This document shows, piece after piece, positions 35,258 to 47,519 of a stretch of 64,000 nucleotides of DNA. Below the pieces are notes generated by a model. That model saw nothing but the letters and a program-made list of their open reading frames with translations, did not search any database and was not told where the DNA came from. Position 1 is the stretch's first letter. Each line of letters opens with the position of its first letter. This DNA comes from Cryptomeria japonica (Eukaryota; Streptophyta; Pinopsida; Cupressales; Cupressaceae). Made by a program: the position numbers and the translations under genes. The stretch covers positions 690,064,083 through 690,128,082 of the forward strand of contig NC_081412.1 in NCBI RefSeq assembly GCF_030272615.1. The letters are read 5' to 3'.

Positions 35258-36610
35258 CTAAAATCCCTTTTCAACTAATTGACCAACACTCAAAAGATTA
35301 TGCTTCAAACCTTCAACATAGTAAACATTATCAGAATTGTGCTTACCATCAAAAGATATAGTGCCTTTTCCTTTGATCAAACAAGCTTTATCATCCCCAA
35401 ATCTTACTAGACCTCCATTGTATTCCTGAAAAATTAAGAATTTACTCTTATCACCAGTCATATGATGGGAACATCCAGAATCAATGATCCATTCATCCTT
35501 TTCTTCAATTTTAGCTTCCAGGGCCTGCTCTACCAAGTGAACAGTAGGTGTCGGTTGATCTTCTATTATAGCAACAAAAGCCCATCCATTGTTTGTCGAA
35601 TCCTCATCAGAATCATCAGTTACTCCTTCATCAACATAATAACATGATTTGTCTCTATTCTTCTTAAATCTGTATCTCTGATATTCAGGGTTAGGCTTAT
35701 ATGTGCTTTTAGCTTCTTCTTTCAATCTTGCATGTCTATCAGGACACCTAGATGCCATATGACCAATTTTATTGTAGTTAAAATATTTAAATGGTGCTTT
35801 ACCTTCATACTTACTTCCAACTCGACCTTTAGACATTTTCCTTGCAAATAGTGCTTCAAGCTCTTCAAGTTCTTCATTATCTTTTCTGATTTCCTCAAGT
35901 TCTCTAGCATAGAGTGCTTTCTAATAAGATTTATCAGATGATGATGATGCTGCTGTAGATGATGAAGCTTTGAAAGCCAAATCTATCTTAATTGTAGCAA
36001 CATGACCAAATTCCTCAAGTTCAAAAGCTGAAAGTTTTCCAACCAAAGTGTCTCTAGATATTGATGCATTAGGCATTGTTCTCAATTCATTAATAGCAGT
36101 TACTTTCATTTTATATGCCAGTGGCAAAGATCTCAAAACTTTAGAAACAATTTCATCTTCACTTAAGGATCCTCCACAACATTGTATACCCAAAACAATT
36201 TCATTTACTCTTTCCATAAAAGCAGAAATCCCTTGATCTTCTTCCATCTTCATACTTTCATATCTGACCCGAGAGTAATCCAGTTTTGCAATTTTGACTA
36301 TGGTATCACCTTCATTCAATGTCTCCAATTTATCCCAAATAGCTTTAGCAGTAGATCGGTTTGATAATCCCATGATTTGCTGATCAGACAATGCCCTCAA
36401 AAGTGCTTCTCTTGCTTTGCAATCATTCTCCTGATCTTTAGCCAAGGTTGGTGGATTAGGTTGACTTTGAGTAGGACCAACATAGTCACTCTTTGTAACA
36501 TCCCATATGTCTCTTCCAATGCAATTCAAATGTGTCTCCATCTCGATCTTCCATATACCATAGTTAGTTGCATCAAGCTTCAAACTGTCCTTCTTGAAAT
36601 AGTTAGTTGC
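35258..36610 (-). pseudogene. gag: C2 Gag and protease remnant
   Basis: The expected start codon near 36607 reads AAG instead of ATG (context KATNYFKKDSLKLDATN), so translation initiation is probably lost. The frame continues through the copia Gag core (LSDQQIMGL, KAIWDKLETL) to a TAG at 35921-35923 that looks like a former Gln codon, then in the same frame to 35258. The CCHC knuckle reads YFNYNKIGHMASRC: both leading Cys are Tyr, so it cannot bind zinc. The protease keeps its active Asp in WIIDSGCSHHMTGDKS (about 35460-35500). A second Gln-type stop ends the block at 35258. Confidence 0.92.
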
Positions 36611-36656
36611 CTTAGAATCTCCTCAAGCTAATAAACTTCTGCAAAAAGAGGACTAA

Positions 36657-36668
36657 GCTTTGATACCA
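36657..36668 (-). other. Primer binding site of C2
   Basis: The minus strand reads TGGTATCAAAGC two bases after the LTR, one base different from the standard initiator-Met site TGGTATCAGAGC. Confidence 0.88.
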
Positions 36669-36670
36669 AT

Positions 36671-37732
36671 TGTTAGGACCTAGATGCAACTAAGAGGGGG
36701 GGAGGGGGTGAATCAGTTGTCGATTAATTTCAACCCAATTAAGACTTAACTAAACTTAATACATAATATCGGTAAACCAAACTTAATGCCGATAGATAGT
36801 TTAACAGTTAATTGCAATACCGGCAAAGGTTAATGCATGAAACAAAAAGACAAATAACAACCACAATACATAACAAAGAGATTTGTATGTGGAAACCCTA
36901 TAAGGGGAAAAACCATGGTGGGAAACCTTACCCACAATCAAATGATACTACTGCAGATAGTATGTGTGTACAATATGGGGTCTACACATGCAGAAATGCC
37001 AACTACCTAGAGCTCACTGCTCAATCACAAAATGAGAGTCACACTGAGTACAATTGCATGGTTAAATCTAATGATAAAGTACTACAGAAAATAGAATCTT
37101 CATATTCTGGATTTAGTACCGGTTAAGCTCAGATTGCTTTCTCCAAAACCTTCCTTGAATCTTCAAATGATATCTGCATGTATAGCTCTGCTTATATTTG
37201 CATATACCTTATTACAATCCTTTTTCGCCTTCTCTCCTACTTCATCTCACAAATGAGATCTTACATATATACCAAAACCTAAGACCAAATGTGTAGGTCA
37301 GCTTACAAAGAATATTGCAATTAAAATCAATTACAAATGAATCAATATGCGATGCATTATGTTGGCTCAATGCATTTACAATAATAACAAATCATTTCCA
37401 TAACATTTCATGCTGATCTAAAATAGATAATGCTTGGCGGTCCTTAGCCTAGACCTATTTGCCGGTAACAACAAATACACAAACCTGATTAGATCAATGA
37501 CCAAATCACCAAAACAAAGTGTCCAAACAATGTCTTCGACATAACCAAGTAATCTCCAGATGATAACAGATCATCCTTGGTGCCGGCGAACAATATAATC
37601 TATCGGTGAACTAGATACCAGTGATTATGAAAAAGTCACTGAACATGCCGATGAACATAACCAAAGATCTCCAAGTGCCGATAAGTGTTGACATCAATGA
37701 AAAAACCAATGCAACACATCCAAATACCAACA
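36671..37732 (-). repeat. 5' LTR of C2 (1062 bp)
   Basis: On the minus strand it starts TGTTGGTATTTGGATG and ends GGTCCTAACA. The same sequence recurs at 20728-21785 with roughly one difference per 10-15 bases in the parts I compared. A G-run occurs near the inner end of each copy. Confidence 0.94.
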
Positions 37733-38479
37733 AAGGAAACCAAGTCCATCATGAGGAGGTGGTACAAGTCTAACCTTAAGAGGAATGTTGTTGGTCTTGT
37801 TAGGAGAAGGCATAGATACATCCATAGGAATAGGTTGTGGATCTTCCTTAGAAGGAAGATTAGTTCTATCCATTAGGGGAAGAACTTCATCTTCAAAAAT
37901 GATAAGAATGTCAATTGTTTGGGATCTAGGTTGACTTAAGGATAAAACCATATCTTTCTTCCATTTTTATTAAGATTGGAAAAGAGCATCACTCCTTTGT
38001 GGAAGAGATTGAAATTTCTTAGGCCAAAAGAGATCAATAGAAACACCTGGGCTTCTTTCAAATGGTCGAAATAAGCTGTGGTTAATAGTTATGATTTCTC
38101 CATTGTGGTTAAATTTCAAACACTTATGAATTGGAGAAGCGATAGCCTTCATGGAAGATAGCCAAGTGTAGCCCAACTTCACATAGAGTTGCTTAGAAGA
38201 AAGAATGATAACGAAGTTGACATCCATAGATTTAGTGTGAACTTCAACAAAAAGGGTGATAGAAGCAGTGGTAGGATAAGAGAAGCCATCAAATAACTTC
38301 ACAAGCACATTAGTGTCATCATAAATTGGTTTATGCAATTGTAAAGTGAAAAGATACTCCTTAGTGATGACATTAACCATGCAAGAGGGATCAATGAGGG
38401 AACCGTGGGAAGGTATTTCCTTAACCTTCACAACTTTGTATAAAGGTCCATCAGGTGCTCTAATGGTATCACTAGGGTC
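37733..38479 (-). pseudogene. G1 protease remnant and proximal linker
   Basis: Minus-strand frame with the retropepsin-like layout: LIDPSCMVNVI (the position of the D-T/S-G-A active site, here Asp-Pro-Ser-Cys), the flap-like VKLFDGFSYPTTASITLFVE, and the downstream YTWLSSMKAIASPIHKCLKF, matching the LLGRPWIH..A.PS..H.CLKF tail of plant gypsy proteases. The change from D-[ST]-G to D-P-S probably abolishes activity. The upstream residues of this open frame (38485-38584) come from the inserted LTR S3, not from G1. After a stop at 37970 the same frame continues as a linker to the C2 junction. Confidence 0.75.
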
Positions 38480-38484
38480 AAATG

Positions 38485-40073
38485 TGGTGTAGGAGAAACC
38501 TTCCAAGCTCTTCCTCCTTCTTTGTTTTGTTGGTGTTATGCTTCTTTTGAAGCCTTTGTATATGAATAAGAGCCATGAGCTCATTTGTTCTTGACTAGGT
38601 CCTAGTTTTAGGTCCTTAGTGTTTTGTTGTGATTTCTTGTGTAGGAGAGGTTGAGTGTGCCTTTGGATGTGTGTTAGGCCTTATTGGCATGTTACTATCC
38701 TTAGGATAGTCCAAAATAGGCTTAGGAGTCATGAAAAGCAACAATGGCAAAGATGCTTAAAAGATGCAAAAGCTACATGACAACTTTTAAAAGTTGTCAA
38801 GCAACTTTTCCACCCAAATGGTCAAAGACCCTTATTGAGCATGGAGAGTCCTAATTTTGGCACACCAACCAAGGTATGGGTAGTATAAGATGTTTCAAAC
38901 CCTAAAATATGAGGAAGTTAATCATTGTTGTACGACCCAAGGAAGGAAAGCTTGATTGTGACTATTTTGTTGGTTACCAGTCAGTTTGAATGAAGCAACC
39001 AAGCAAATTAATGGATTGATTTGCATGCAAAACTGTGTCGAATGTTTCCTATGGTGTAAATAATTTTATTGTGAGCAATTAGATTAGGTTTTTATTTTCA
39101 ATTTGTGTGTGTTTGTAAATAGTTTGTAAATTGCCTTCTCACTATCCAGTTTTGGACTGGTTTGAGTAAATGGATGCATAACTCCATTCCCCATTGTGGA
39201 ATCACCATGAAACCATGGGGAATGAGAGTGCATACCTTGTACCATAGTTCAATGCAAGTAGGGCCCATGAAAATATAGGGAGGCCATATATAGACCCACT
39301 CCTAGGCGAGACTGAACAATGCCCAACTAGGAAAGGTCAAGTTGCAGAGGTCTTGGAGAGCAAGGTTGGTCAGAGGAGAGTGCACCCTTTGGAGGGGGTG
39401 TAGAGGAGTGAGTGAAGCATAGTTGGTGTGAAGGAGGAGCCTCCAACAACCCAAACAAGGTGGCTAAAGCTCAAAACATTCATTGTGACCCAGGCAGATC
39501 CTAAAAACCCTCACAAAACCCTTAAAAACCCCAAAATTCACCCAAGGCACTGTACGACCACTTGGAGGCCCAAAACTAGAGAAATCCTTGAGCCCTTGAA
39601 AAATGAATGGTAGTCCATTTTGGGAGTTTGGGTAGTTTGTGCATCGTTTGTGAGAGGGAGCCCTAAAGGACTGGGTAGGAGGCCTAATTGGTCCTAATCC
39701 TTGTAGCCCTATTTGAAGGCAAAAACACAAAAAAGTGAAATCGGTAAGGGGTTGGAATCTTCAAACCTCTTGGGGGCACATGAATGGGTGGAAAAACCAT
39801 GAAATTGACTTGACCTAACCTTGCTAAGACCTTGGAAGGTGTGGAACAAGCCAAGTCCTTATTAGCCATAGTAAGGTATTTTGAGTCTCATGAGTAGGTG
39901 AGACCTTAGGAGTAGCATTGCAACTCATTGGTGGGTGGATTGGGCAAGGTCAGGGGATTCCTCAAACAAGGGAAGTCTTAGAGACCCTAGGGTGTGAAGT
40001 GAACACCAGGTGATCCAAGGGAAGGATCCAAGAGCATAGACTAGGCTAGTCTATCCCATACCCCATCCCATCA
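38485..40073. mobile_element. Solo LTR S3 (1589 bp) between G1 Gag and protease
   Basis: Starts TGGTGTAGGAG and ends CCCATCCCATCA with AAATG duplicated at 38480-38484 and 40074-40078. Removing it joins the G1 Gag end (40079 on the minus strand) to the protease lead-in in a sensible order. No internal domains are seen. A TATA-like CATATATAG sits at 39275-39283; orientation is not certain. Some 39400-39870 open frames are Pro-rich and unsupported. Confidence 0.72.
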
Positions 40074-41150
40074 AAATGTAATACAAGGGTCCTTAGGTGT
40101 CTCTTGTTTCTCTACCATGTTCACCAAATTTAGAGTTGTGGTAGTAATCTCATAAGGAGAGAAAGAGGTATGTTCAGTCTCAATCAAGTTAGAGGTATGA
40201 GAAGGCAAAGGATCAGTAAAAATCTTAAAACTTTGATTAGGAGGAGCTACTAATTTGTTTCCCCTATCATTCACACCTGCCACATATATAGTATTATTAT
40301 CAATCAAATCTTGAATCTTACTTTTCAATGTAAAACATTTCTCAGTGTCTTGACCAAGATGACAATGAAATTGACAAAAGGAATTACTATCAAAATAAGA
40401 GGATGCAAGATTAGATGGGTCAACTGGTTTGGTAGGAGGAAGTTTGAAAGAATTTGTTTATAACAACTATGACATAATACTATGTAAAGATTCATTCAAA
40501 GGAGTAAATTGTCTTTCTTTTTTAAAGAATTTAGAAATAGGAGGCACACCTGTTGTAGCATTGACATTGTTGTTGTTGATTGTATCATTGAACTTGATGA
40601 AGCTTTTTGTTGGTTTGAAATTTGCAAACGGTTGTTGAACACTCTCCCCCTTATCACTCGGAGCCATAGGAGTAGATTCTCCATTTGACTCAGAACCAGT
40701 TGATAATTGTGGAGTGTTGTGGATAACTGTGGAAAAGAAGTAAACTCAGACAAAAGAAGCTTTTCCCTAATATCTTTTTGAAATTTAGAAATGAAAATTC
40801 TTTGAATATCATTATCAGATACATGAAAAGAAATTTGAGCATACAAATGCTTATATCTACCAATGAAATTAGTCACTTTCTCTTTAATACCTTTTTTACA
40901 ATGCATTAAATCAGTCAAAGTGATTGTAGAACTAATGTTTTGAAATTTTTGAATGAAAACATTTGCTAATTGTTGAAAAGAAGTGATAGAATAAGAAGGC
41001 AAAGAGAAATACCATTGTGAAGCCTTATCTCTTAGTGTTCTTGTAAACAATTTTCAATCTTTGATCATAAGCAAAATCAGTACACAAGGTTTGAAATGTT
41101 TTAAACTTACGTGAGAGGATCACGTTTTCTATTATAGAGTTCCAATTGAG
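40074..41150 (-). pseudogene. gag: G1 Gag, C-terminal part (capsid and Cys/His segment)
   Basis: The retrotransposon Gag capsid domain is visible in 40496-41050 (LRDKASQWYFSLPSYSITSF, FIQKFQNISS, EKVTNFIGRYKHLY). A frame change near 40740 leads to a second block with FHCHLG..TEKCF near 40350 and KIQDLIDNNTIYVAGV at 40071-40328. Upstream, N1 separates it from 51486-52459. A frameshift lies near 41050. Confidence 0.85.
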
Positions 41151-41155
41151 GAACC

Positions 41156-44100
41156 TGTTGGGACTCATTAAATTTGAGTGAATTTGAGAGGCCCATTTCA
41201 AAAAATTTCTTTGCATTTCCAAATTATCATAAAATGAGTCAGTTTGAATGGCCAAGTTAGAGAGAGGGTAAAATGGAGCCAGTTGATTTTCAAGGGGTAA
41301 GGCTTTGGAAACTTGTTGTACACCTTTCATTTAGCTCATGAAGTGTGGTGCAACTTTTAGAATTTTGTTTGGATCAATTTATCAGGTACCCAATTCAAGG
41401 GGTGAGCTGAAAGTGCATCATAGGTGCAAATGCAGATTTTATTAAGTAGCCTACTTTGAGCTCCTTTAACTTTTGACCAAGTGATCATCATGATGAAATT
41501 AAAAGTGGATTGAATTCTATGCATAAAAGTGTTCCTCCATGCAAAATTGCAAGTCTTTATGAATCCATTTGCTCAGTTTGGTAAGCTCAATCCATTTGCA
41601 GTTTATGGTTTGCACAAGTCCTTGTTTCAAGAGCTAGTCAGAGCCCCCACTTTGCACATTTGTAAAAGATGCCTCGGTGAATGTCATGTTAGAATGTTTA
41701 TTCCGAGCTATTTTTGGTATAAAATACAAGATATGTTTCAAATTTCAAGCTCCTGCCAATCCGTTTGATCAGTTTTCAAATGGGTTTATTGAGCCACCTT
41801 ATTCAGTGTTCTGTACTTTCATTGCTACATCAATTAAAGTTGCTATTTTCATGAGCGCACCATTTGCACCTAGTCAACATTTTGGTTGAACTGATTATTC
41901 TAAGATTTGATATGTACTTCAAGGTACCTATGACTCAGATTTGAGGGTCTACGGAGATCGTTTGATATTTTTAAGAAAGGCATCAGGAGTTGCCTACGCA
42001 TTGACTTCATCAGGTCCGCAGTGCCGACAAAGCCAGTTGGTCATCTTTGACCATTAATATTTCTTCAATTGAGATTCATCTTGAGAAACTGCTTGGTAGA
42101 GTTTATGTTTGTATATCAGAGTACACGCTTGTCAGTTTGCAAGGTCCAGAAAGGTGTTTTGACTAGTTTGAAAATTACGTCTTTGCGATTAAATGCAAAA
42201 ATGTGGCTCAAGTGCCTGAAAGTTGCAAAACTTAGTTTGATGATCCGAAAATGGTGCTGATCGATTCTGGAGGTATGTTTAAGATTCGCGGGGCATTTCA
42301 AAGGTTAGTTGCATGAAAACAAAATTCTTTTTAGTCGGACCCACTTTAGGGCCCGACCTGGCTCATGCTCATGCATTGATTTTATTGGCGACTTGGTTCA
42401 CTGGGAGAATTTCAGAATATTTAAATGTGGATTGTGATCATGAGACATGTCAATAGGGTTCAAGATGTTAATATAACTCCAAGAAATTTCAAATTGGCGA
42501 GTTTAATGCTAAATCCTCCTTCAGCGACAGAGAAGAGACATTAAAAAAAATGCACCTGGCAAGTAGAGTTTTTGGAAGAGGGTTTTAAAACTTTCAAAAT
42601 GCAATTGGTAGCCATAATGCCAATTGACTTTACCCAGATCTCCTCCTTGCTGCAGTTTTAGGAAGAGCAAGAAAGCTTCAGGAAAATGCTTATGGTAGGT
42701 GTAAAGCCAAGTGCCACGATTTTACAAGCATCCTTTGTGTGTTGAAATCAGCTAAGAAATTCTTCAAAACCTGTAGCAAATGATATTAGTAGTAGGCAAC
42801 GTGGTGTTTGGAGAGGTTTTTAAAATCTTCCAAGCAAATTTGATAGCATCGCCTTTGCCAGCATCTTCCCTTCACGTGCCAGTGAAAAATGGAGGAGGGT
42901 TGAAACTATTAAAGAAAATGCAATTGGCATGGTTTGAATGCAGCAATTTCCTCCCACGTAGCAGGTTAAAATCATACGAAACTCCCAGCAAATGAAATCC
43001 AAACAAATGAAATTCAGCTGGTGGAGGGTAATTAAAATAAGAAACTTTTAAGCAATGATAATGTGCAAGTGTAATGCCAAAGTCCACGACCATTGCCAAC
43101 GTCTAACCTTCTGCGTGGAGTTTGGAGAAGTTGAAATGGAGAAGTTGAAACATTTCTGGAAATGCATTTTGGGCAGGCTCCTAGCCAAACCCTCCCTCCA
43201 CGTGAAGTCTCCAAGAAAATTGTAATAGATATTTGGCCAAGCATTTCCCCCTATTGTGCGTTGATCTTGTGTGGAGTTTAAAGAACTATTGAAGCTTTCA
43301 ATCAACTGCAAAGGCACCATTAAAACTCAAAGAAAGCTTTCAAAAATGCACATTTCAGTCAAAATGCATTATCCCACATTCATTAGGGAATGGAAGTTTT
43401 TGGTATTTAAATACAAACACACACTCATCTATAATGTCAAAGCCTCAAGGGCTTTTGATGCAAGGTGCTAGTTGGGTGTCTAGTGGACCCCACGCGTGTG
43501 GGCACTAATCCTGAGGTGATCCAAGAGACAGCTGTCGACCAGGTGGACCCCACGTGGGCACGGTTCCCCAGGAAAATTTTATAGTGAAAGGGCGACTTAA
43601 CTGGTGAGCAAGTTCATAGTAGATTGATGGTGTGCACAATTTCGTAAGCCAAAGTTGCTTGAGGATTAACAATCGCGAAGTGGCAAAAAGCACGTGCGGA
43701 AAAGGGGATGGTTAACGATCATGCAGGTTCATCAAGATCTGATGGTCGACATTGTTTTGCAAGTCGAAGATGCATGCCCATTAACCATCATGAAATAGTG
43801 AAAGATGACATGGCGTACAGGTGGTGATGATGGAGCAGTCCAGTGGCGATGATGAGGAAGACAAGTGGTGGATAGGTGAGGTGTCATCACAGATGGTGCC
43901 CAGTGGACCCTCCTAACAAATCACAAGCTACCATGTGGCAGGACGTAGGAGTAAAAATGGAAAAAAATTAAAGTTAAATATATAGTTCCAACTATAGGGA
44001 GAAATTCAAAAATTTAAATGACAGAGGTGCATTGAGAGATTAATTCACCTAGGGGTTGTTTTTTGGCCAAATATGTAAGAATTATATATCACCAGAAAGC

Positions 44101-45140
44101 TCTCGGAATGAGGAATGTAGTTATGAAGTTTGTTTCAACAAAAATCAGATATTTCGAGAGCAGTTTCCATGGGAAGGAAATGAAATTCAGTTAGGGAAAG
44201 AAGACACATGGCTTGTTCTAATGGAATCTGATCTTTTTCCCTCTCCTTCATATTCCCAATTCTTCTCAGTTATAAGGGCTCCAAAAATTTGGAGAAAGGC
44301 TCCATATTTTTATGGTTTCCAATTCTGAGTTTTCTTCAAGATTGTACGTGGCAGTGTCCTTTTCCATAGAATAGAGTATGATTCATGCTATAGGTGTTAT
44401 TTGTTGTAGGTTCTTGTGTATGTAAGGCATGCACAAATTCACATAGAATTTGTCTCCGAAATGTATTCTCATTTTATTCAAATCTGATTCTTAAGGAGGA
44501 TCAAGTTGGTCATGAGCAGTCGTGTCTGTGAGTGTAATGCTTGTTTGTAGGTAATCTTCAAGGATGATTTTACTCTATGAGCAAACATTAATAAAATAGG
44601 GTTTATGTTTCTGGATCTGATATTTTCTGTGGATAAGCTTAGAAATGAATTTATGCAAGAATATTTCATGATAAAGATGAATTTGCAATGAGACTTTTCA
44701 TTTGCAGTTTGATGTATGACTCTGTTGCCCTTGGATAAGGCACTGGTCTTGCAATTCTGGGGATTCTCAGAGATCATTTTAAAATCCAAAATTAGAATAT
44801 CTTTCATTTTCTGTTCTATGGTAGTGTCCATCCATCTCATGTTTCAAAACATTGTTGAGTTGTAAGTGTAGATCTAGCCCATCTGCAGTACCCTCCTTGT
44901 TTTTTGAGCCTTTTATGAGATTTCTCTGCTTTTATTGATGCTGTCATATGTGGGTAAGTGAGTTTGAATCAATGCATCAAAGGGTGTCCATCCTAGGTCT
45001 AGTAGAACCTGAAGTGTAGGAGGATCATTAGGATCCTATGTTATGTTGTCCAAGCCCTGAAGTGTTTCATTGATTGAGATTAGCTTTCTCATAGATTGAT
45101 TTGTAGGTGATCTTGGGTTAACCAGATTTGGTGAACAACA
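41156..45140 (+). repeat. 5' LTR of N1 (3985 bp)
   Basis: TGTTGGGACTC...GGTGAACAACA. Aligned by eye with 47520-51480 over its full length, with substitutions every 15-30 bases and a ~30-base indel near the start (41171-41205). Confidence 0.93.
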
Positions 45141-45144
45141 GAAA

Positions 45145-45164
45145 TGGTGACTTTGCTGGGGAAG
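45145..45164 (+). other. Primer binding site of N1
   Basis: TGGTGACTTTGCTGGGGAAG, four bases after the LTR. The form resembles the TGGCGACTCTGCTGGGG type found in some giant gypsy elements (Ogre/Tat group); the tRNA assignment is from memory and uncertain. Confidence 0.65.
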
Positions 45165-45640
45165 TGTTGTAATAATTCATGTTGAATCGAATCCTAGAGT
45201 TGTGCCTATCCAATTTGAGGAAAGAGTCATAAAAGTGTTGTAAATCTGAAAGTTATTTTCAGATTTGAAAATGTATCCTAGAAAGTCTTGTTGCTTTGAA
45301 AATATGAAAATTATTATGTGATTCTGCTGTGTGGTATAACCCAGAAATCTGAAAGTGTTTCAGAGTGAAGATCAGTGGTTTAAATTTTATTCCTCTTCAG
45401 GGAGGTGGCGACTTTGTAAGAACGAACCTGAGATTTGGAGGAATTCTTCAAATTTCCAAATAGAATTAAAGTGAACAACAACAACAATTTTTTCTCCAAG
45501 TATTCATGAAATAATTATGTTCCTTATAAGGTGAAATAGTCACCATTGAAAGGAAAAGAAATTTGTAGTATGCATACTTCATGTTTTGAAAAAAAATTAG
45601 TCATAAATGATGGGAGAAGTGTGTATGAATCTGAAAATTT
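45165..45640 (+). other. N1 leader
   Basis: Untranslated segment between the PBS and the ORF. It holds repeated short words (TCTGAAAGT, TTTTCAGAT) but no gene. Confidence 0.55.
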
Positions 45641-47032
45641 ATGACTGTATGTGTTTTGAAGAGAGCTTGTAAAACAGTAAAGACATATCAACATGATAAT
45701 AGTTCAATAGATGTTTTAAAATTGATGGATCTAGATACGGTTCCTAGATCTCCAAATCCTTTGTCAAATCTAAAGGAAATTGATAAAGAAATTGCAATAT
45801 GTCTTCAAGAGATCCAAGATAAATTTGTTTGGTTTTTAAGAAGGAAAGTAGGGAAAAGAAAAGAAGAGTCATCATATGTTTTCTATGAAAGATTTATAGC
45901 TGCATTGAATGAGCTTTCAGTTGATGCCAGACCCCAAGAGTCTATTTGGATCGAGTTATTTTTAGAGCTTGATGTGCCTGACTCAGCTAATTGGTCTATA
46001 ACCTTGAGAGAAGAAAGTGTCGCATGTATCAAAGAATGGATAGATGAGACTGAGCTAAAAAAATCTAAAATTGTACACAAGATTGAGTACAGTGAAGGAG
46101 ATGCATCCGTGAGTGGATATGCCTCTTATGATGCTGAAAGTGATTCTTATTCTCAGCATGACAATTTAGATGTGTATTCAGAGCAAGAAGAAACTTGTGA
46201 GAACATAAGTAATTGTTCAACTAATCATGAGCCCATTGAGGTTCCAGATCTTAATGATATGGATCACCTTGTTGTTAAGCTCGATCCACAAAATGTTTGC
46301 AACCAAAGTTATGAAACTATGTTGCAACATATAGCAGCACTTTATGAGCAACATGGTAAAGGCTATGATGTAGATGCAAGTTGTTGTAATGATGAAATGA
46401 ATGTGCATAAAGACATGAGCACTGCTGATCTAATACCTTTATCAGATTGGGACAATGTTTATAGCACAGAGAATGAAGCCAAGGAAAATAAAAATGAAGA
46501 AGAAGGTTCACTGAGTAGTGAACGAATCTTAGAGCTCTTAGCTGCTAATCTTCAGAGGTATGCATCAAAAAATGTGCCTAATCTCTTACACCCAACCAGT
46601 ACATGTTATGATATTGATGATGTTTTTGAGGGTGTGAAGTATGATACATATGTTGTTGATTATTTCCCTATATTTGATTTGAGTGATGGACAAGATAAAA
46701 ATGCATATACGGTTGATAGGTATGATGATGTAGATTCATATGTTGATATGAACTCAGATTTTGATATGCATTGTGTGGATCTTGCTTTTAAAAGGCATGA
46801 CAAATCTGAAATAATTTTCCCTGAGTTGCTCATGGGAAATGAACCATTGACAAGTGATGATCATGTGTTTTTACTTGTGCAAAGTGCTGATAGAAATTGT
46901 GATCAACAAGATGAGGTGCAATCAGTTTATGAGGAAATATTCCTCTCTAATTTGCAAGCCATTATTGTGGAAGAGTGTTCATCATTTGAGAAAACTAGCA
47001 ATAGAGATGTTCTTGATGTTCTCAACTTTTAG
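45641..47032 (+). CDS. N1 sole ORF: 463-residue acidic protein, unknown
   Basis: Open for 463 codons in AT-rich DNA, far longer than chance frames here. Residues 1-80 are mixed with a basic patch (RRKVGKRKEES). The segment YVFYERFIAALNELSVD...WIELFLELDVPDS (about 84-125) has the spacing of a Gag capsid C-terminal half, so a divergent Gag is my best but weak guess. From residue 150 on it is very acidic, with repeated Asp/Tyr (YDDVDSYVDMNSDFDM). There is no CCHC knuckle, protease or polymerase. The start ATG at 45641 is about 475 bases after the PBS; an upstream ATG at 45610 closes quickly. Confidence 0.7.
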   Translation: MTVCVLKRACKTVKTYQHDNSSIDVLKLMDLDTVPRSPNPLSNLKEIDKEIAICLQEIQDKFVWFLRRKVGKRKEESSYVFYERFIAALNELSVDARPQESIWIELFLELDVPDSANWSITLREESVACIKEWIDETELKKSKIVHKIEYSEGDASVSGYASYDAESDSYSQHDNLDVYSEQEETCENISNCSTNHEPIEVPDLNDMDHLVVKLDPQNVCNQSYETMLQHIAALYEQHGKGYDVDASCCNDEMNVHKDMSTADLIPLSDWDNVYSTENEAKENKNEEEGSLSSERILELLAANLQRYASKNVPNLLHPTSTCYDIDDVFEGVKYDTYVVDYFPIFDLSDGQDKNAYTVDRYDDVDSYVDMNSDFDMHCVDLAFKRHDKSEIIFPELLMGNEPLTSDDHVFLLVQSADRNCDQQDEVQSVYEEIFLSNLQAIIVEECSSFEKTSNRDVLDVLNF

Positions 47033-47293
47033 AATAAGTTAGGCAACTTTTCATTTCAGCTCGGAAAGAATGGTAAAGAGTATGGCACTCTTATGTCACC
47101 TAGTGACCATCCCTTTTGGCATTTGTCTAGTTTTCAATGATTCTATGATTATGAACATGTTGCTGATTATGTTTTATGTGATCAACTGATTAGAAGTGGC
47201 AGTGTTTCTGATCAGGCAGATGTGAATGATGATTTCAGTTTACCTTTGATTTGTGGAAATGAAAATCATGTGTTTGATAGAGGTAAGAATTGA
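47033..47293 (+). pseudogene. In-frame continuation of the N1 ORF beyond TAG
   Basis: The same phase continues after the TAG at 47030-47032 (NKLGNFSFQLGKNGKEYG, then a TGA near 47140, then FYDYEHVADYVLCDQL) to a TGA at 47291. The composition matches the ORF, so the ancestral protein was probably about 550 residues and this copy has lost its end through two stops. Confidence 0.6.
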
Positions 47294-47519
47294 TTTTAGT
47301 TTTGATGGCCCAAGGACATTTATAAGTTGTATATTTTGTACAGTTGCTTTACTTCAGTTGTCTGGTTTTCAATAAAGTGTCCTGCTGTTTGGGTAGAATA
47401 AGGAGCCTTTTTCTTTTGAGAAGAGAAGAGAAATGATCCATTTTTTGGGTGGTATGCTCTACCATAGATTCTGAATTCTTGTGTTGATCTTGTAATCAAC
47501 CATCCCTAGTCAGAGCCAC

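Larger units (their letters stand above)
20728..37732 (-). mobile_element. Ty1/copia retrotransposon C2, carrying G3
   Basis: LTRs at 36671-37732 (5') and 20728-21785 (3'), PBS, polypurine tract and the full domain order on the minus strand. Target duplication is AAGGA (37733-37737) versus AATGA (20723-20727), one mismatch. It sits in G1 coding sequence. The gypsy derivative G3 (22761-33057) is inserted between RT and RNase H; without it C2 is about 6.7 kb. Gag through most of RT stay in one frame with only a handful of stops, so it was close to intact when it landed. Confidence 0.95.

Noticed and set aside
37970-38584. A 205-codon gene with N-terminus MSSWLLFIYKG
   Set aside because: The N-terminal part is LTR S3; only the part from 38479 downward is G1 protease.
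42869-43320. Several minus-strand open frames repeated at 49197-49630
   Set aside because: They lie in the N1 LTRs, overlap each other in different phases and have no domain; repetition is due to the LTR pair.
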